A model generated the notes under the pieces. The model made no database searches. It saw only the letters and a list, made by a program, of their open reading frames with translations, and was not told where the DNA came from. The translations under genes and the position numbers were made by a program. Below, one piece after another: positions 34,197 through 43,789 of a stretch of DNA of 64,000 nucleotides. Origin of the DNA: Breoghania corrubedonensis (GTDB taxonomy: Bacteria > Pseudomonadota > Alphaproteobacteria > Rhizobiales > Stappiaceae); the NCBI RefSeq assembly GCF_003053845.1, contig NZ_QAYG01000013.1, positions 1 to 64,000 on the forward strand. Direction: 5' to 3'. Numbering within the stretch: the first letter of the stretch is position 1; every line of letters begins with the position of its first letter.

Positions 34197-35237
34197 TTAG
34201 TAGACGAGTTCGTCGTCGCCCTTGTTCTTGGTAATCATGATCTCGCCGCGCGCAGCCAGATCCTTGGCGACGTTGACCATTCCGGACTGCACTTCGTCGA
34301 CGTCGCGCAACCGCACGGGACCGAGCGCCTCCATGTCGTCGCGCAGCATCTTCGCGGCGCGCGCCGTCATGTTGCCGAAGAAGAACTCGCGAACGGCCTC
34401 GTTCGAACCCTTGAGCGCGACTGCCAGCTTGTCCTTCTCCACATTGCGCAGCAACGTCTGGGCGCTGGCGGCGTCGAGTTTGGCCAGATCGTCGAAGGTG
34501 AACATGAGCGTCTTGATGCGCTCCGCCGATTCGCGGTTGTCTTCTTCAAGCGCGGAGAGGAAGCGGGCTTCGGTCTGCCGGTCGAAATTGTTGAAGATGT
34601 CGGCCATCAGTTCGTGCGAGTCGCGTCGGCTGGTGTGCGAGAGGTTCGACATGAACTCCGTACGTAGCGTCTGCTCGACCTTTTCCAGCACGTCCTTCTG
34701 CACCGCCTCCATCCGCAGCATGCGGTTGACCACCTCGAGCGCGAATTCCTCCGGCAGAATCGAGAGCACGCGTGCCGCATGGTCGGAGCGGATCTTCGAC
34801 ATCACCACCGCGACTGTCTGCGGGTATTCGTTCTTCAGGTAGTTGGCGAGAACATTCTCCTGCACGTTGGAGAGCTTCTCCCACATGTTCCGCCCGGCCG
34901 GCCCACGGATCTCCTCCATGATCGCGGCAACCCGGTCTTCCGACATGAAGGTCGAAAGCAGTCGCTCGGTCGCATCCACGTTACCGGTCAGGGCGCCGGT
35001 GGACGTGAGTTTGTGCACGAATTCGCCGAGGAGCTGTTCCAGCATCAACGGCGTAATCGGCCCCAGCCTCGCCATCGCGGCGGAAATTTGCCGAACCTCG
35101 ATTTCGTCCAGCCGTTCCCAGATGTGCCGGCCATGTTCTTCTCCCAGCGCGAGCAACAGCACCGCAGCGCGTTCGGAGCCTCCCAGCGTCCGCTCGTTCT
35201 GGTCGTCAATGACCTTGAGTTCGGCTCCGACAACCAT
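34197..35237 (-). CDS. fliG: Flagellar motor switch protein FliG
   Basis: Rotor protein that couples stator ion flow to torque and links the MS ring to the C ring. The 346-residue protein shows the N-domain ([25 protein letters not shown]), the middle domain with [13 protein letters not shown] (EHPQT-type) and the C-domain with [33 protein letters not shown], where the charged torque helix sits. The ATG at 35237 shares a base with the fliF TGA, so it is translationally coupled; a TTG one codon earlier is less likely. Confidence 0.96.
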   Translation of the reverse strand: MVVGAELKVIDDQNERTLGGSERAAVLLLALGEEHGRHIWERLDEIEVRQISAAMARLGPITPLMLEQLLGEFVHKLTSTGALTGNVDATERLLSTFMSEDRVAAIMEEIRGPAGRNMWEKLSNVQENVLANYLKNEYPQTVAVVMSKIRSDHAARVLSILPEEFALEVVNRMLRMEAVQKDVLEKVEQTLRTEFMSNLSHTSRRDSHELMADIFNNFDRQTEARFLSALEEDNRESAERIKTLMFTFDDLAKLDAASAQTLLRNVEKDKLAVALKGSNEAVREFFFGNMTARAAKMLRDDMEALGPVRLRDVDEVQSGMVNVAKDLAARGEIMITKNKGDDELVY

Positions 35238-36868
35238 CAAGCGGCCTCGTTCAGCCAGCCGCGCACGATGGACACGGCTTCATTGGGATATTCGCCGACG
35301 ATCTCGCCGATCTTCTCGACCGACTTGGTATGGTCCTGCCCGGCCTTCTGCGCATCGAGAAGCCACTGGATCCCGTGCTCTTCGTCGCCCTCTCGAACCT
35401 CGTTGGTCGCGACCGGAACGAGCGATCCGTCGGCGGCAATCATCATCTGCGGCTCACCACCCTCGATCTGCTCCTGTTCCTTTTCCTCCTCGGCGACAAC
35501 CTTGCGCACCAAGGGACGGACCACAAAGAACAGCAACAGGATGGAGATCAGCACGATCACCCCGAGCTCGGCTATGTAGAGGATGTCTTCCTTGGTGAAG
35601 TCGAACAGACCGACCTCGCTTGCGGGCAGATCTACGATCGGACCCTGGGCAAAGCGAAGATTGACGACCTCGACCTTGTCGCCGCGCTTTTCGTCAAAGC
35701 CAACGGCGGAACGTACGAGCGTGGAGATCCTGTCGAGCTCTTCCTGCGAGCGCTCCGCATAGACCAGCTCACCGGCATCGTTCGTCTGATAGACGCCATC
35801 GACCAGGACCGCGACAGACAGCCGCTTGATCGCCCCGGCTTCCTCCACAGTGGTGCGCGTGGAACGCGAAATCTCGTAGTTGACGGTCTCTTCGGTGGTA
35901 TTGGACGCGTCGCGATTGCCCGCATTGTCCTGGTTGACGTTGGCGTTGGGCAACTGATTGCCCGCTGTGACGCCCCCCTCATTCGATGTGCTGGTCGAGT
36001 TTTCCTCGCGCGACTGCGTGGACCGCACGACCTGGCCGTCCGGGTCGTAGGTCTCCGACGTCTCCGTCGTGTGGTTGAAGTCGATATCGGCCGCCACGCG
36101 AACACGGGCCCGCCCCTGACCGACGACCGACGACACGATTTCCTCGACCTGCTGACGCAGCTTGCGCTCCACCTCGTTGGCCCGCTGCTGCAGCGACGAC
36201 GAAACCATCCCTTCCGCGTCCTGTTCGACACCGCTCGCCAGCAAGGTGCCGCGCTCGTCGACAATCGAGACGCGGTCTGGCGCCAGCCCTTCCACCGCAG
36301 ACGCGACCAGATGCTGGATCGCGCGGATCTGACCGCTGTCGAGCGTGCCGCGGACTTTCAGCGCGATCGAAGCCGTCGGATCTTCCCGGTCGCGCTGGAA
36401 CAATTCGCGCTTGGGCAGGACCAGATGCACCCGGGCACTGACGATTCGCGATATCGACTGAATCGTGCGCGCCAACTCCCCCTCGAGGGCCCTGAGCTGA
36501 TTGATGTTCTGAACGAAACTCGTGGTGCCCAGCGTATCTGTGCGGTCGAAGATCTCGTAACCGACGGACCCACCGGTGGGCAGCCCCTGTCCGGCGAGCG
36601 TCATCCGGGTGCGCAGAACCTTGTCCTGCGGAATGAGGATAGCCGCCCCCTCGTTGCGCGTCTCGTACTCGATACCCATGCTCTCGAGCTGCGTGAGGAT
36701 AGCGGAGGAATCATCGAAGCTCAGATCGGTGTAGAGCGGCGCCATCGTCGGGGTCGTCACGCGCAAGATGATGACCGTGAACATGCCGATAAGAATGGCC
36801 GCAACGGCGCCCATCGCGGCCAGCCGGCCGGCGCCAAGGGTACGCATAAATTCGAGCATGCCGTTCAC
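35237..36868 (-). CDS. fliF: Flagellar MS-ring protein FliF
   Basis: Forms the MS ring, the membrane base of the flagellum. The 543-residue protein has an N-terminal helix (about 17-37), the periplasmic ring-building domains ([51 protein letters not shown]), a low-complexity Asn/Thr/Glu linker near 285-330, and a second helix (about 440-462) before a cytoplasmic tail that binds FliG. I prefer the GTG at 36868 (reads [13 protein letters not shown]). A TTG at 36898 or an ATG at 36859 are alternatives. First gene of fliF-G-H-N-flbD-flhA. Confidence 0.95.
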   Translation of the reverse strand: MNGMLEFMRTLGAGRLAAMGAVAAILIGMFTVIILRVTTPTMAPLYTDLSFDDSSAILTQLESMGIEYETRNEGAAILIPQDKVLRTRMTLAGQGLPTGGSVGYEIFDRTDTLGTTSFVQNINQLRALEGELARTIQSISRIVSARVHLVLPKRELFQRDREDPTASIALKVRGTLDSGQIRAIQHLVASAVEGLAPDRVSIVDERGTLLASGVEQDAEGMVSSSLQQRANEVERKLRQQVEEIVSSVVGQGRARVRVAADIDFNHTTETSETYDPDGQVVRSTQSREENSTSTSNEGGVTAGNQLPNANVNQDNAGNRDASNTTEETVNYEISRSTRTTVEEAGAIKRLSVAVLVDGVYQTNDAGELVYAERSQEELDRISTLVRSAVGFDEKRGDKVEVVNLRFAQGPIVDLPASEVGLFDFTKEDILYIAELGVIVLISILLLFFVVRPLVRKVVAEEEKEQEQIEGGEPQMMIAADGSLVPVATNEVREGDEEHGIQWLLDAQKAGQDHTKSVEKIGEIVGEYPNEAVSIVRGWLNEAA

Positions 36869-36907
36869 GAGATGCAACCCATCGGACTGTTTGCGCAAAA
36901 TTCGCGA

Positions 36908-36957
36908 GCCGTCTGGAAGAATGAGGATTCTGGGTGTGCGGATTCCTTCCAGACGGC
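36908..36957. repeat. 12-base inverted repeat upstream of fliF
   Basis: Arms 36908-36919 and 36946-36957 are perfect 12-base reverse complements with 26 bases between. The repeat starts 40 bases upstream of the chosen fliF start. It could be an operator, or form a hairpin in the fliF leader RNA. No T run follows, so a terminator is less likely. Confidence 0.6.
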
Positions 36958-36986
36958 CCGCTAGGCAAAAATTGCCTCGGTCATGG

Positions 36987-37001
36987 TAAACAACCGGTTA
37001 A
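36987..37001 (-). promoter_or_regulatory. Near-consensus CtrA box upstream of fliF
   Basis: On the minus strand this reads TTAA-N7-TTTA, seven of eight matches to the CtrA consensus. It is about 120-130 bases upstream of the fliF start. In Caulobacter the fliF operon is a CtrA-activated class II operon, so this is a sensible candidate. Confidence 0.45.
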
Positions 37002-37181
37002 CAAAATATTGCCAGCCCTTTAACAGCCGTGGAAAACAGCGGCGCCTCGCCCTTTCGTTTCCCGCGCAACACGGCAAATTTCGCCGTTCCGGTTAACGGA
37101 GTCCGTGCGATACCGCACGCGATCGCGCGGACTGCCAGCATGCCGGAAATGCTATTGGCAATTTTCAAAAGGTATAAAATG

Positions 37182-37208
37182 AAAAGCGGGCCGGCATGAC
37201 CGGCCCGC
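37182..37208 (-). terminator. Terminator downstream of sciP
   Basis: Perfect 9-base GC arms (37186-37194 and 37200-37208) with a five-base loop. On the minus strand the hairpin is followed by TTTTC and an AT-rich stretch. It is about 86 bases past the sciP stop, so it separates sciP from the fliF operon. Confidence 0.8.
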
Positions 37209-37293
37209 ATCGATTGATTAAAACGATCTGCAAGCGATCGCTTCCGCCTGTGCGGAAACCGCGACAGGCCGCGCTATGGAACGCAAAGTCCCA

Positions 37294-37569
37294 CTACGGA
37301 CGATACTGCTGAACCCGCGTCGCCCGAAGACCCGCAAGCCCGTGCTTATCGATGGAACTCTGCCAGGACAGGAATTCCTCGACGGTCAAGGTATAGCGCT
37401 GACAGGCCTCGTCCAGCGACAATAGTCCACCGCGCACCGCAGCCACGACTTCCGCCTTGCGGCGAATGACCCAGCGCTTGGTATTGGTCGGCGGCAGATC
37501 GGCAACCGTCAATGGGCTGCCGTCAGGCCCTATGACGTATTTGACCCGAGAACGCACTTGTTCGGTCAT
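37294..37569 (-). CDS. sciP: CtrA inhibitor SciP (DUF1153)
   Basis: A 91-codon gene (90 residues) for the small DNA-binding protein that, in Caulobacter, binds CtrA and blocks its activation of flagellar and other genes. It has the family core: VIGPDGSPLTVADLPPTNTKRWVIRRKAEVVAAVRGGLLSLDEACQRY, then the helix-turn-helix end YTLTVEEFLSWQ. It has its own terminator and lies next to the fliF operon, one of the expected CtrA targets. Possible CtrA-like TTAA-N7-CTAA lies about 170-180 bases upstream (37738-37752). Confidence 0.94.
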   Translation of the reverse strand: MTEQVRSRVKYVIGPDGSPLTVADLPPTNTKRWVIRRKAEVVAAVRGGLLSLDEACQRYTLTVEEFLSWQSSIDKHGLAGLRATRVQQYRP

Positions 37570-38087
37570 CGTACTCTCACACTAAACGTGACCTGCGAAG
37601 CCTCGTCCATCCGGACGCATCCGACCGGGTTGCTGGACTATGCTTCAACAAATATTTCCAGACGGCTTCCGATGGCTTGAAGACATCAAGTTCAACGGAA
37701 AACGCCTCAGACACCGAGAGACAATACCGGGCTGGTTTTAAAATTTACCTAAGCCATTAGCAACAATTCGGTAAGAGTTAGCACTACCGCTTCCGCCCTT
37801 CCCACGCGCGCTATCGGGAGAGCGGAAAAACGAAAAAATGGCGGAATACGGTCGTTTTCCGTATTCCGCCATCCGGCTCGCACTTCTAAAATCGGGAAAT
37901 GACAACCTCGTGCCAGCCATCACGCGTCGGAAAAACAGACCGACGTCGTCACGATAACTGCGGGGCCATCCTCATAGAGAGAGGCATCTGACGCGCCTGT
38001 GTTCATGGAAGCGGTCTGAGAGAATCGCCAGCATCGCGGCAAAGGAATCCGAACCCCGGCGATCGATTCGAAACGGGACAGCGCGAG
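37570..38087. other. Intergenic region between flgD and sciP
   Basis: 518 bases between two minus-strand genes. It contains the strong flgD terminator (37833-37872) and a TTAA-N7-CTAA near-match to the CtrA box at 37738-37752, upstream of sciP. A 61-codon minus-strand frame inside the hairpin region is not supported. Confidence 0.7.
37833..37872 (-). terminator. Strong terminator of the fliK-flgD operon
   Basis: Perfect 14-base arms (37838-37851 and 37859-37872) around a 7-base loop. On the minus strand the hairpin is followed by six Ts (complement of As 37833-37838). It lies about 215 bases beyond the flgD stop. This is the clearest intrinsic terminator in the window. Confidence 0.88.
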
Positions 38088-38750
38088 CTACAGGTTCGCC
38101 GACACCGAGGTGACCGACGAGAGGGGGATCGCCACATCACCCATCTTCAAGACCGGCTCGCTGCCACTGAAGTCAATACCATCGACGATGCCGGTCGCCT
38201 CCGTTTCGATATCGATCTTCTTGCCGTTGGCATCCTTGGCGGAGAACTCGATCGAATAGGCACCGTCGGGTGCTGTCGTGCCGGAATTCGTGCGTCCGTC
38301 CCAGACATAGGCACCCTTCCCCTTCGAGATATCCGCCGTGTGCGAATAGACGATCGCACCCATCGAATTTCGAATGGTGATCTCCGCGTCCTCGGCGGAT
38401 TTGGAAGCGTCGAATTCCCAAGTGGCGTACCCGTCGATCAGCACGCTCTGGTCGCCAGTCGCGGTGACGCGCTGGCCGATATAGCCGACAAGGTTCGTCG
38501 CATTGCTGGACGAGACCTTGTCGATGAGGGTGTCCATACTCGAGTTCAGCTTAATCTGCTGCTCGACCGAGGAATATTGCACCAGCTGATTGGTAAAATC
38601 TTCCGCCTTCAACGGATCGAGCGGATCCTGAACCTTCAGCTGGGCCGTCAACAAGGACAGAAACATCTCGTAGTTGGACGACAGGGCATTTGTGCTGTTG
38701 GACGCTGCCGAACTGCCTGCGGATGACGAACCCGTAATACTGTCAACCAT
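38088..38750 (-). CDS. flgD: Flagellar hook assembly scaffold FlgD
   Basis: Hook-cap protein that guides FlgE polymerisation and is then discarded outside the cell. The 220-residue protein has the FlgD N-terminal signature (MFLSLLTAQLKVQDPLDPLKAEDFTNQLVQYSSVEQQIKLN, about 29-69) and a C-domain with Tudor/Ig-like folds, where GAYVWDGRTNSGTTAPDGAYSIEFSA is the FlgD Ig motif. The ATG at 38750 gives MVDSITG; a GTG at 38771 would add seven residues. It sits 50 bases after fliK in one operon and is followed by a strong terminator. Confidence 0.94.
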   Translation of the reverse strand: MVDSITGSSSAGSSAASNSTNALSSNYEMFLSLLTAQLKVQDPLDPLKAEDFTNQLVQYSSVEQQIKLNSSMDTLIDKVSSSNATNLVGYIGQRVTATGDQSVLIDGYATWEFDASKSAEDAEITIRNSMGAIVYSHTADISKGKGAYVWDGRTNSGTTAPDGAYSIEFSAKDANGKKIDIETEATGIVDGIDFSGSEPVLKMGDVAIPLSSVTSVSANL

Positions 38751-38800
38751 CACTCTGTTTCCTCTACGCACATACCCAGTTTCATCCGCCGGGCTTCCGG

Positions 38801-40894
38801 CTAGATTCTGATATCGACGCCGCCGGCTCCGTGCCGGCTGTAAGCCGCTATGCGATCCAGCATCTGCTGCTGATCGGCGGCTTCGCTGGCCGCAGGCCCG
38901 CCGGCAAGCGGACCCGTTGGCGTTCCATTGCCATTCTGATTGCCGTCACCACCTGCAAAGCCCTGGCCCTGGCCCTGGTCTTTCAGCGAAAACTGCAATC
39001 CGCCGTCCGAATTGGCCTTCAAGCCCGCATTCTCCAGGGCGCGCTCCATGCCACGCTGGTCGCGCATGAACATGTCCAGCGTGTCGCGGCGCTCCACGAC
39101 GAGATGCGCCTGCACCTTGCCGTCGTCGTTGATCTTCAAATGCACGTCTACCCGACCGAGTTCGGGCGGGTCGAGACGGATTTCAAACCGTGTCACGCCG
39201 CGTTGGGCATTGCGCGCAATCTCGGTTGCGACCATCGCGGTGGGCAACGCCGTCGCCGTACCCTGGCCGCTCTGTGCCGCGCGCACCGCTTGTCCGTCAG
39301 CGCCCCGCACATTCGCGGCGCTGCCGTCTACACTCGTTCCGAGTACCAGCGGATCGAGCGTGTCACTCTTGGCGCCGTCGACGGCCTTGTCGGCTGATGT
39401 CGCAGCAGCCCCAGCCAAAACCGCACTCGCGCCCGTCACGCCACGCGTGCGCTCGTGGGCTGTCGACTTGTTCGCTCCCTGCGGTTCCACCTTTTGGATT
39501 TCCGCATCGCCGTCATCGCCAACGTCGGAAACGGACGAGAGATTGTTGAGCCGCGGATCGCCGTCATCGACAGGCTGCCCCGCTCCCGCGGCGGCCTTGA
39601 GGCCTGCCGACTGGGCTGACACCTGATCGGGGGTACGCTGCGGTGTCGCCTGCGGCTTGGCGGGATCGGCTCCCTTATCAGCGTCCGTCGGATCTGCCGA
39701 ATTCGCGCCGTCCATGTTCAAGGCAGAAGCCTTGGAATTCGTCTTTGCAACAACGACCGGTACATTCTCGTCACCGTCCGCGACCGGAGCGGTTGAGACA
39801 GTGGCCGTCGGACCGTTTCGCATTGCCTTGACCGAAAGAACGGCAGAGTCCGTCGCCGCGTTATCGCTCTTGCCGGCAGCAGCGGTTTCGCCCCCCGCCG
39901 GAGATCCCGACGGCAGCGTGACAGCCGGCGAACGGGCGAGTGCCTTGTCGGACGCCGTCTGCGCCGGCGCCCCAGCCGCGGAAGACTTGTCCACATTGGC
40001 CTTGTCGGCTGGCGATCCTGCCGACTTCGCGTCCTTTCCGGCTCCATCGGCGGCGACCGCCGTCTCGCTATCTTTGAGCGTATTCGCCACCGCGTCGGCA
40101 GTTGATCCCGCCTTCGCCTCAATACCGCCCGCCATGGCCGCCGCGCCCGAGGCATTCGCCGCTGCCGGCACCTGGGCAGGCGCGCCGCCCTGAGCAGGCG
40201 ACGTCCCCGACGACTGCGCATTCATTGCAGCATCACCGGCCGCTTGGTCACCAGATGCCGAAGCCCCGGCAACCTGGGGGAAGAAGGTCGGCAAATCCAA
40301 CCCGGCATCACCCGAGGAAGCTTGCCCCGCCGCCGGCGCACCCGATGTCGGTGCGTCCTGAACCGGCATTGTCCCATCGCTCGCCGTATTCGTCTGTGCG
40401 CCCGCATTGACCGTGGCAGCATCCGCCCCGGTTACGGCGTCGACCTGCGGAACGAATGCCAGACCGGCTTTCAAAGCCGCCGTACCTTCGTCCACCGCTC
40501 CATCGCCAGTATCTGTGCCATCCCCATCTGCGACGGCTTCACCATCGTCCGGCGTTGCCGCTAGCGCCTGCACAACGGCCTGGGCGAGTTCGCCGGTCGG
40601 ACTTGCCGCTACGGCCACCGTTGTATCGGCCCCAAGGTCAATGTCGGCCTGGATGACGCCGAGGACATCAAAGGATCCCCCGCTCATGCCGGACGTCCCG
40701 GCAGAGGCGGGTTGACCGGCACTCCCGGCGTCGCTCGCGGAGGTCGCGCCACCCGACATGACGCCCGAAAGCTGTGCCGCGAACTGGCCCGATGCGCCAC
40801 CGCCCTGGTTGCCGCTGGCCGTACCCGCGCCTGCACCGACGGAAAAACCGCCCATGGTCGGATCCAGCGAACTCATCGACTCGAATGTCAGCAC
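38801..40894 (-). CDS. fliK: Flagellar hook-length control protein FliK
   Basis: Measures hook length and switches export specificity. The 697-residue protein is long for FliK because of an Ala/Asp/Gly/Ser-rich, disordered N-terminal ruler (about 1-560) of low complexity. The conserved Flg_hook C-domain (about 565-660) carries RFEIRLDPPELGRVDVHLKIND and VVERRDTLDMFMRDQRGMERALENAG, followed by a Gly/Gln-rich tail. The GTG at 40894 has GAGG about 6 bases upstream; an ATG at 40876 would remove six residues. A sigma-54 promoter lies 55-80 bases upstream. First gene of fliK-flgD. Confidence 0.92.
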   Translation of the reverse strand: MLTFESMSSLDPTMGGFSVGAGAGTASGNQGGGASGQFAAQLSGVMSGGATSASDAGSAGQPASAGTSGMSGGSFDVLGVIQADIDLGADTTVAVAASPTGELAQAVVQALAATPDDGEAVADGDGTDTGDGAVDEGTAALKAGLAFVPQVDAVTGADAATVNAGAQTNTASDGTMPVQDAPTSGAPAAGQASSGDAGLDLPTFFPQVAGASASGDQAAGDAAMNAQSSGTSPAQGGAPAQVPAAANASGAAAMAGGIEAKAGSTADAVANTLKDSETAVAADGAGKDAKSAGSPADKANVDKSSAAGAPAQTASDKALARSPAVTLPSGSPAGGETAAAGKSDNAATDSAVLSVKAMRNGPTATVSTAPVADGDENVPVVVAKTNSKASALNMDGANSADPTDADKGADPAKPQATPQRTPDQVSAQSAGLKAAAGAGQPVDDGDPRLNNLSSVSDVGDDGDAEIQKVEPQGANKSTAHERTRGVTGASAVLAGAAATSADKAVDGAKSDTLDPLVLGTSVDGSAANVRGADGQAVRAAQSGQGTATALPTAMVATEIARNAQRGVTRFEIRLDPPELGRVDVHLKINDDGKVQAHLVVERRDTLDMFMRDQRGMERALENAGLKANSDGGLQFSLKDQGQGQGFAGGDGNQNGNGTPTGPLAGGPAASEAADQQQMLDRIAAYSRHGAGGVDIRI

Positions 40895-40957
40895 GGCTAC
40901 CTCGCACGCTCCAACGCCAACCGCTCGGATTGGCGGATGGAATTACCCGCCTCCTTC

Positions 40958-40976
40958 TAGCAAGGGCAGGGCCAAT
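40958..40976 (-). promoter_or_regulatory. Sigma-54 (RpoN) promoter of fliK
   Basis: On the minus strand the sequence reads TTGGCCCTGCCCTTGCTA. It has TGGC at -24 and TTGCT at -12 with exactly ten bases between the invariant GG and GC, the hallmark of RpoN promoters. Transcription would start near 40948, giving a leader of about 54 bases before the fliK GTG. FlbD, a sigma-54 activator, is encoded in the same flagellar cluster. Confidence 0.78.
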
Positions 40977-41027
40977 CTCGACGATGGCGGAGTTCTGCGG
41001 AAAACGCACTTCGCCTGACGCCGAAAC

Positions 41028-41074
41028 GCCCTGGCAGGCAGCGGAAATCTTTGCCAGGGCGGCAAAGCTTGCCG
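41028..41074. promoter_or_regulatory. Two GGCA/TGCC inverted repeats, candidate FlbD enhancer
   Basis: The first dyad has perfect 9-base arms (41028-41036 and 41052-41060). The second is CGGCAA-AGC-TTGCCG (41060-41074). Together they lie about 80-125 bases upstream of the predicted fliK transcription start, where sigma-54 enhancers usually sit. Their GGCA/TGCC character recalls the ftr elements bound by Caulobacter FlbD. Binding is inferred. Confidence 0.55.
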
Positions 41075-41295
41075 GGTATGTGAGGACAGAATTGGCGAGC
41101 GGGGCCTCATTCGATATAGTGCGCCCAAATAAACCGCCCCATTGAGAAAGCGTTTTCCTTTCCCAAATAGGCGGCAGGCGCGTAAAGGAACGCGCAACAC
41201 GATCAAGCGACCGCCAGCGAGGGATTGCCAGCCTGTCGCGCCGCCGCAACGGCCGCTCTCGCTCAACCGGCCGATAACTCACGGAGTGGCCACCG

Positions 41296-42489
41296 ATGCT
41301 CAACAGCCTGGACCTTCCCGGCCGACCGGAGGATACGCGCGTCGTCGTCGCGATGTCCGGCGGTGTCGATTCCTCAGTCGTCGCTGGCCTTCTCAAGCGC
41401 CAGGGATACGATGTCGTCGGCGTGACGCTGCAGCTTTACGACCACGGCGAAGCGATCCACCGCAAGGGCGCCTGTTGCGCCGGACAGGACATCCACGATG
41501 CCCGGCGCGTCGCGGAGACCATCGGCATTCCCCATTACGTGCTTGATTACGAACAGCGCTTCCGCGAGGCGGTGATCGATCCCTTTGCCGCCAGCTATAT
41601 CGCGGGTGAAACGCCAATTCCGTGCGTCGCGTGCAACCAGACGGTCAAGTTCCACGACCTGCTCGACACCGCGCGCGAGCTGGGCGCCGACGTTCTGGCG
41701 ACCGGCCACTATGTTCGCACCCGTCCGCTCAACGGTCGGCGCGCGCTTTTCCGTCCCGTCGATCTGGAGCGCGACCAGAGCTATTTCCTGTTCGCGACCA
41801 CGCCTGAGCAGCTCGAGTTCCTGCGCTTCCCTCTGGGCGGGCTGACGAAGCCCGAAACCCGCGAACTGGCCCGTGAACTGGGCCTGGAGATCGCCGACAA
41901 GCAGGACAGCCAGGATATCTGTTTCGTACCGACCGGGCGCTATTCCGACCTCATCAACAAGCTGAAGCCGGGAGCGGCGGAAAAGGGCGAGATCGTCCAT
42001 GTGGATGGACGCGTCCTCGGCCATCACGAAGGCATCATCAACTACACGATCGGTCAGCGCCGGGGCATCGGCATTGCGGCCGGCGAGCCGCTTTATGTCG
42101 TCCATCTCGATGCGGACAACAGCCGCGTCATCGTTGGCCCGCGCGAGGCGCTGATGACCCACCGCATGCGGCTGCGCGAGGTCAACTGGCTGGGCGACGA
42201 CGCGCTAGAGGCCTTGCCGGAAGGCGGACTGGAGATTTACGCCAAGGTGCGCTCCACGCGCCCGCCGCGCCCTGCCCGTTTGCTGCGCGAAGGCGATGAC
42301 ATCATCGTGGAGCTTGACGGCGGCGAACACGGCATCGCGCCTGGTCAGGCCTGCGTTTTCTATGACAGCGACGGTGATGCGGCCCGCGTTTTCGGCGGCG
42401 GCTGGATCGATCGTACAGAACGCGCCCGCGACGCGGAGAGCGCGTTTGCCGCACCAAACGACGTTCAGGCAGCGGCCGCCAACGGATGA
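41296..42489 (+). CDS. mnmA: tRNA-uridine 2-sulfurtransferase MnmA
   Basis: Adds sulfur to C2 of wobble U34 in tRNA-Glu, -Gln and -Lys. The 397-residue protein has the PP-loop ATP motif ([12 protein letters not shown], about 19-30), first catalytic Cys region [12 protein letters not shown] (about 110-121), ATGHYVR, and second Cys in [20 protein letters not shown] and LYVVHLD follow, as in all MnmA. It starts at ATG 41296 with GGAG about 11 bases upstream. Its TGA overlaps the following methyltransferase ATG. Confidence 0.96.
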   Translation: MLNSLDLPGRPEDTRVVVAMSGGVDSSVVAGLLKRQGYDVVGVTLQLYDHGEAIHRKGACCAGQDIHDARRVAETIGIPHYVLDYEQRFREAVIDPFAASYIAGETPIPCVACNQTVKFHDLLDTARELGADVLATGHYVRTRPLNGRRALFRPVDLERDQSYFLFATTPEQLEFLRFPLGGLTKPETRELARELGLEIADKQDSQDICFVPTGRYSDLINKLKPGAAEKGEIVHVDGRVLGHHEGIINYTIGQRRGIGIAAGEPLYVVHLDADNSRVIVGPREALMTHRMRLREVNWLGDDALEALPEGGLEIYAKVRSTRPPRPARLLREGDDIIVELDGGEHGIAPGQACVFYDSDGDAARVFGGGWIDRTERARDAESAFAAPNDVQAAAANG

Positions 42490-43190
42490 TGAGAAGCGAA
42501 ACACTCCCCGACCGACTGCGCAAACTGCGCAAACGCATCCAGCGTCCCTTCAACGCGAAGGACGGCGGACTGGACGACGTTGCCGTACGCGCCGCTTACG
42601 CCCGCTGGGCTCCCATATATGACATGGTCTTCCGCGCTCCGCTCTACTGGGGGCGGCGCGTGGGCGTGAAACGCGTCAACGAGTTCTCCGGCACTGTTCT
42701 GGAAGCAGGCGTTGGTACGGGCATGGCGCTGCCCCACTATAGCAAGCACCTCAAGGTGACAGGCATCGACCTCTCCCAGGAAATGCTCGCCAAGGCCGAA
42801 CGCCGGGTGCGCGGAGGCAAACTCGACAATGTCGATGGATTGCTCGCCATGGATGCGGGCAATCTCGCGTTCCCCGACAATCATTTCGACGTGACAATCG
42901 CCATGTACGTGATCACGGTCGTCCCGGATCCGGTGAAGGTGATGCTGGAACTCGAACGTGTGACCAGGCCGGGCGGCCATGTGATACTGGTCAATCACTT
43001 CTCCGCCGAAAAGGGCCTTCGCGCCATCGTCGAGCAATGGCTTGAGCGCTACGCCAGCCGGGTTGGCTGGAACCCGGTGTTTCCCAAGGCCAGAATCCTG
43101 GGCCGCACGCACCTGTTGCTGGAAGAGGACCAGTCGGTTCATCCCTTCGGCCTCTTCACCATGCTGACCTTTCGCAAGCCCCGGGCATGA
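42486..43190 (+). CDS. Class I SAM-dependent methyltransferase, PmtA/UbiE-like
   Basis: A 234-residue methyltransferase coupled to mnmA by an ATGATGA overlap. The SAM site is [15 protein letters not shown] (about 71-85), followed by [17 protein letters not shown] and [39 protein letters not shown]. The order and sequence resemble the Rhodobacter-type phosphatidylethanolamine N-methyltransferase (PmtA) and UbiE enzymes, so methylation of a membrane lipid or quinone is likely; which one is not certain. [15 protein letters not shown] near 35-49 is typical of PmtA. Confidence 0.82.
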   Translation: MMRSETLPDRLRKLRKRIQRPFNAKDGGLDDVAVRAAYARWAPIYDMVFRAPLYWGRRVGVKRVNEFSGTVLEAGVGTGMALPHYSKHLKVTGIDLSQEMLAKAERRVRGGKLDNVDGLLAMDAGNLAFPDNHFDVTIAMYVITVVPDPVKVMLELERVTRPGGHVILVNHFSAEKGLRAIVEQWLERYASRVGWNPVFPKARILGRTHLLLEEDQSVHPFGLFTMLTFRKPRA

Positions 43191-43548
43191 GGCGATCCGA
43201 GGGGCCTCTCGTCGTCCTCGCAGCATGACGACGGCCGGTCCTCTCTTGCCGGCCGGTTCAGCATGCACGTGGCAGACCGACAACGCTGTAGCGGCACGAA
43301 AGAAAACGGTTCACCGCCACTCGAACCAGCCTTGCCACCAGCCTTCCCAAATGGGCTTGCATCGGATTGGAGCGGCAAATTGGCATGGCTGGCTGGCGAG
43401 CGGAAATGGTTCTCGTGAACAAGTGCAGTTCCCACCGACGTGATGCTTGACAGGCAAACCGCGCCTCCCCTATATGCACCCACGCTGCCGGTTCACCCGG
43501 CGGACATGATGCGCTTGGAGCAGCAAGAACTGCACTGACGCACCGGAT
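43191..43548. other. Intergenic region before tRNA-Met
   Basis: 358 bases. A GC-rich hairpin with 7-base arms (43232-43238 and 43249-43255) may end the mnmA-methyltransferase transcript; no T run follows. No supported gene is seen. The tRNA promoter should lie at its right end. Confidence 0.5.
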
Positions 43549-43625
43549 GGCGGAGTAGCTCAGCTGGTTAGAGCAGCGGAATCATAATCCGCGTGTCGGG
43601 GGTTCAAGTCCCTCCTCCGCTACCA
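43549..43625 (+). tRNA. tRNA-Met (anticodon CAT)
   Basis: A 77-base cloverleaf. The acceptor stem GGCGGAG pairs with CTCCGCT (first pair G-U), the D-arm AGCTCAGCTGGTTAGAGC and T-arm GGGGGTTCAAGTCCC are standard, and the anticodon loop ATCATAA puts CAT at 43583-43585. The CCA end is encoded. It resembles the elongator tRNA-Met of rhizobia; a CAT tRNA read by TilS as tRNA-Ile2 cannot be fully excluded. Degenerate restriction and transposase remains begin less than 200 bases downstream. Confidence 0.95.
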
Positions 43626-43789
43626 ATTTCTTTCCATCAAAATTGACTGCGCACTTTCCCGACACATGATCCTTTAAAATGGGAAGAGCGTGACAACCAC
43701 GCGTGTTCGATCAGACAACCGCACCTCGATTGATCCCGTCGAAAGCAGCTGTCAGCTTGTTGGTGCGTTTGAGATCAAAAACCTGCTCG

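Larger units (their letters stand above)
36869..37293. other. Regulatory region between sciP and fliF
   Basis: 425 bases without a gene. From left to right it holds a 12-base inverted repeat just upstream of fliF, a near-consensus CtrA box (36987-37001), AT-rich DNA with several TTAAC half-sites, and the sciP terminator at 37182-37208. It should contain the fliF operon promoter. Confidence 0.7.
40895..41295. other. Divergent promoter region of fliK and mnmA
   Basis: 401 bases without a gene. The fliK side holds the sigma-54 promoter (40958-40976) and two enhancer-like inverted repeats (41028-41060 and 41060-41074). The mnmA side shows no obvious element beyond a GGAG ribosome site. Confidence 0.7.

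Noticed and set aside
37738-37923. 61-codon minus-strand frame between flgD and sciP
   Set aside because: It lies over the strong terminator hairpin, so the reading is explained by the repeat.
38801-40600. Repetitive Ala/Asp/Ser-rich region considered as a surface adhesin or repeat array
   Set aside because: It is the disordered ruler of FliK; the C-terminal Flg_hook domain and the position before flgD settle it.
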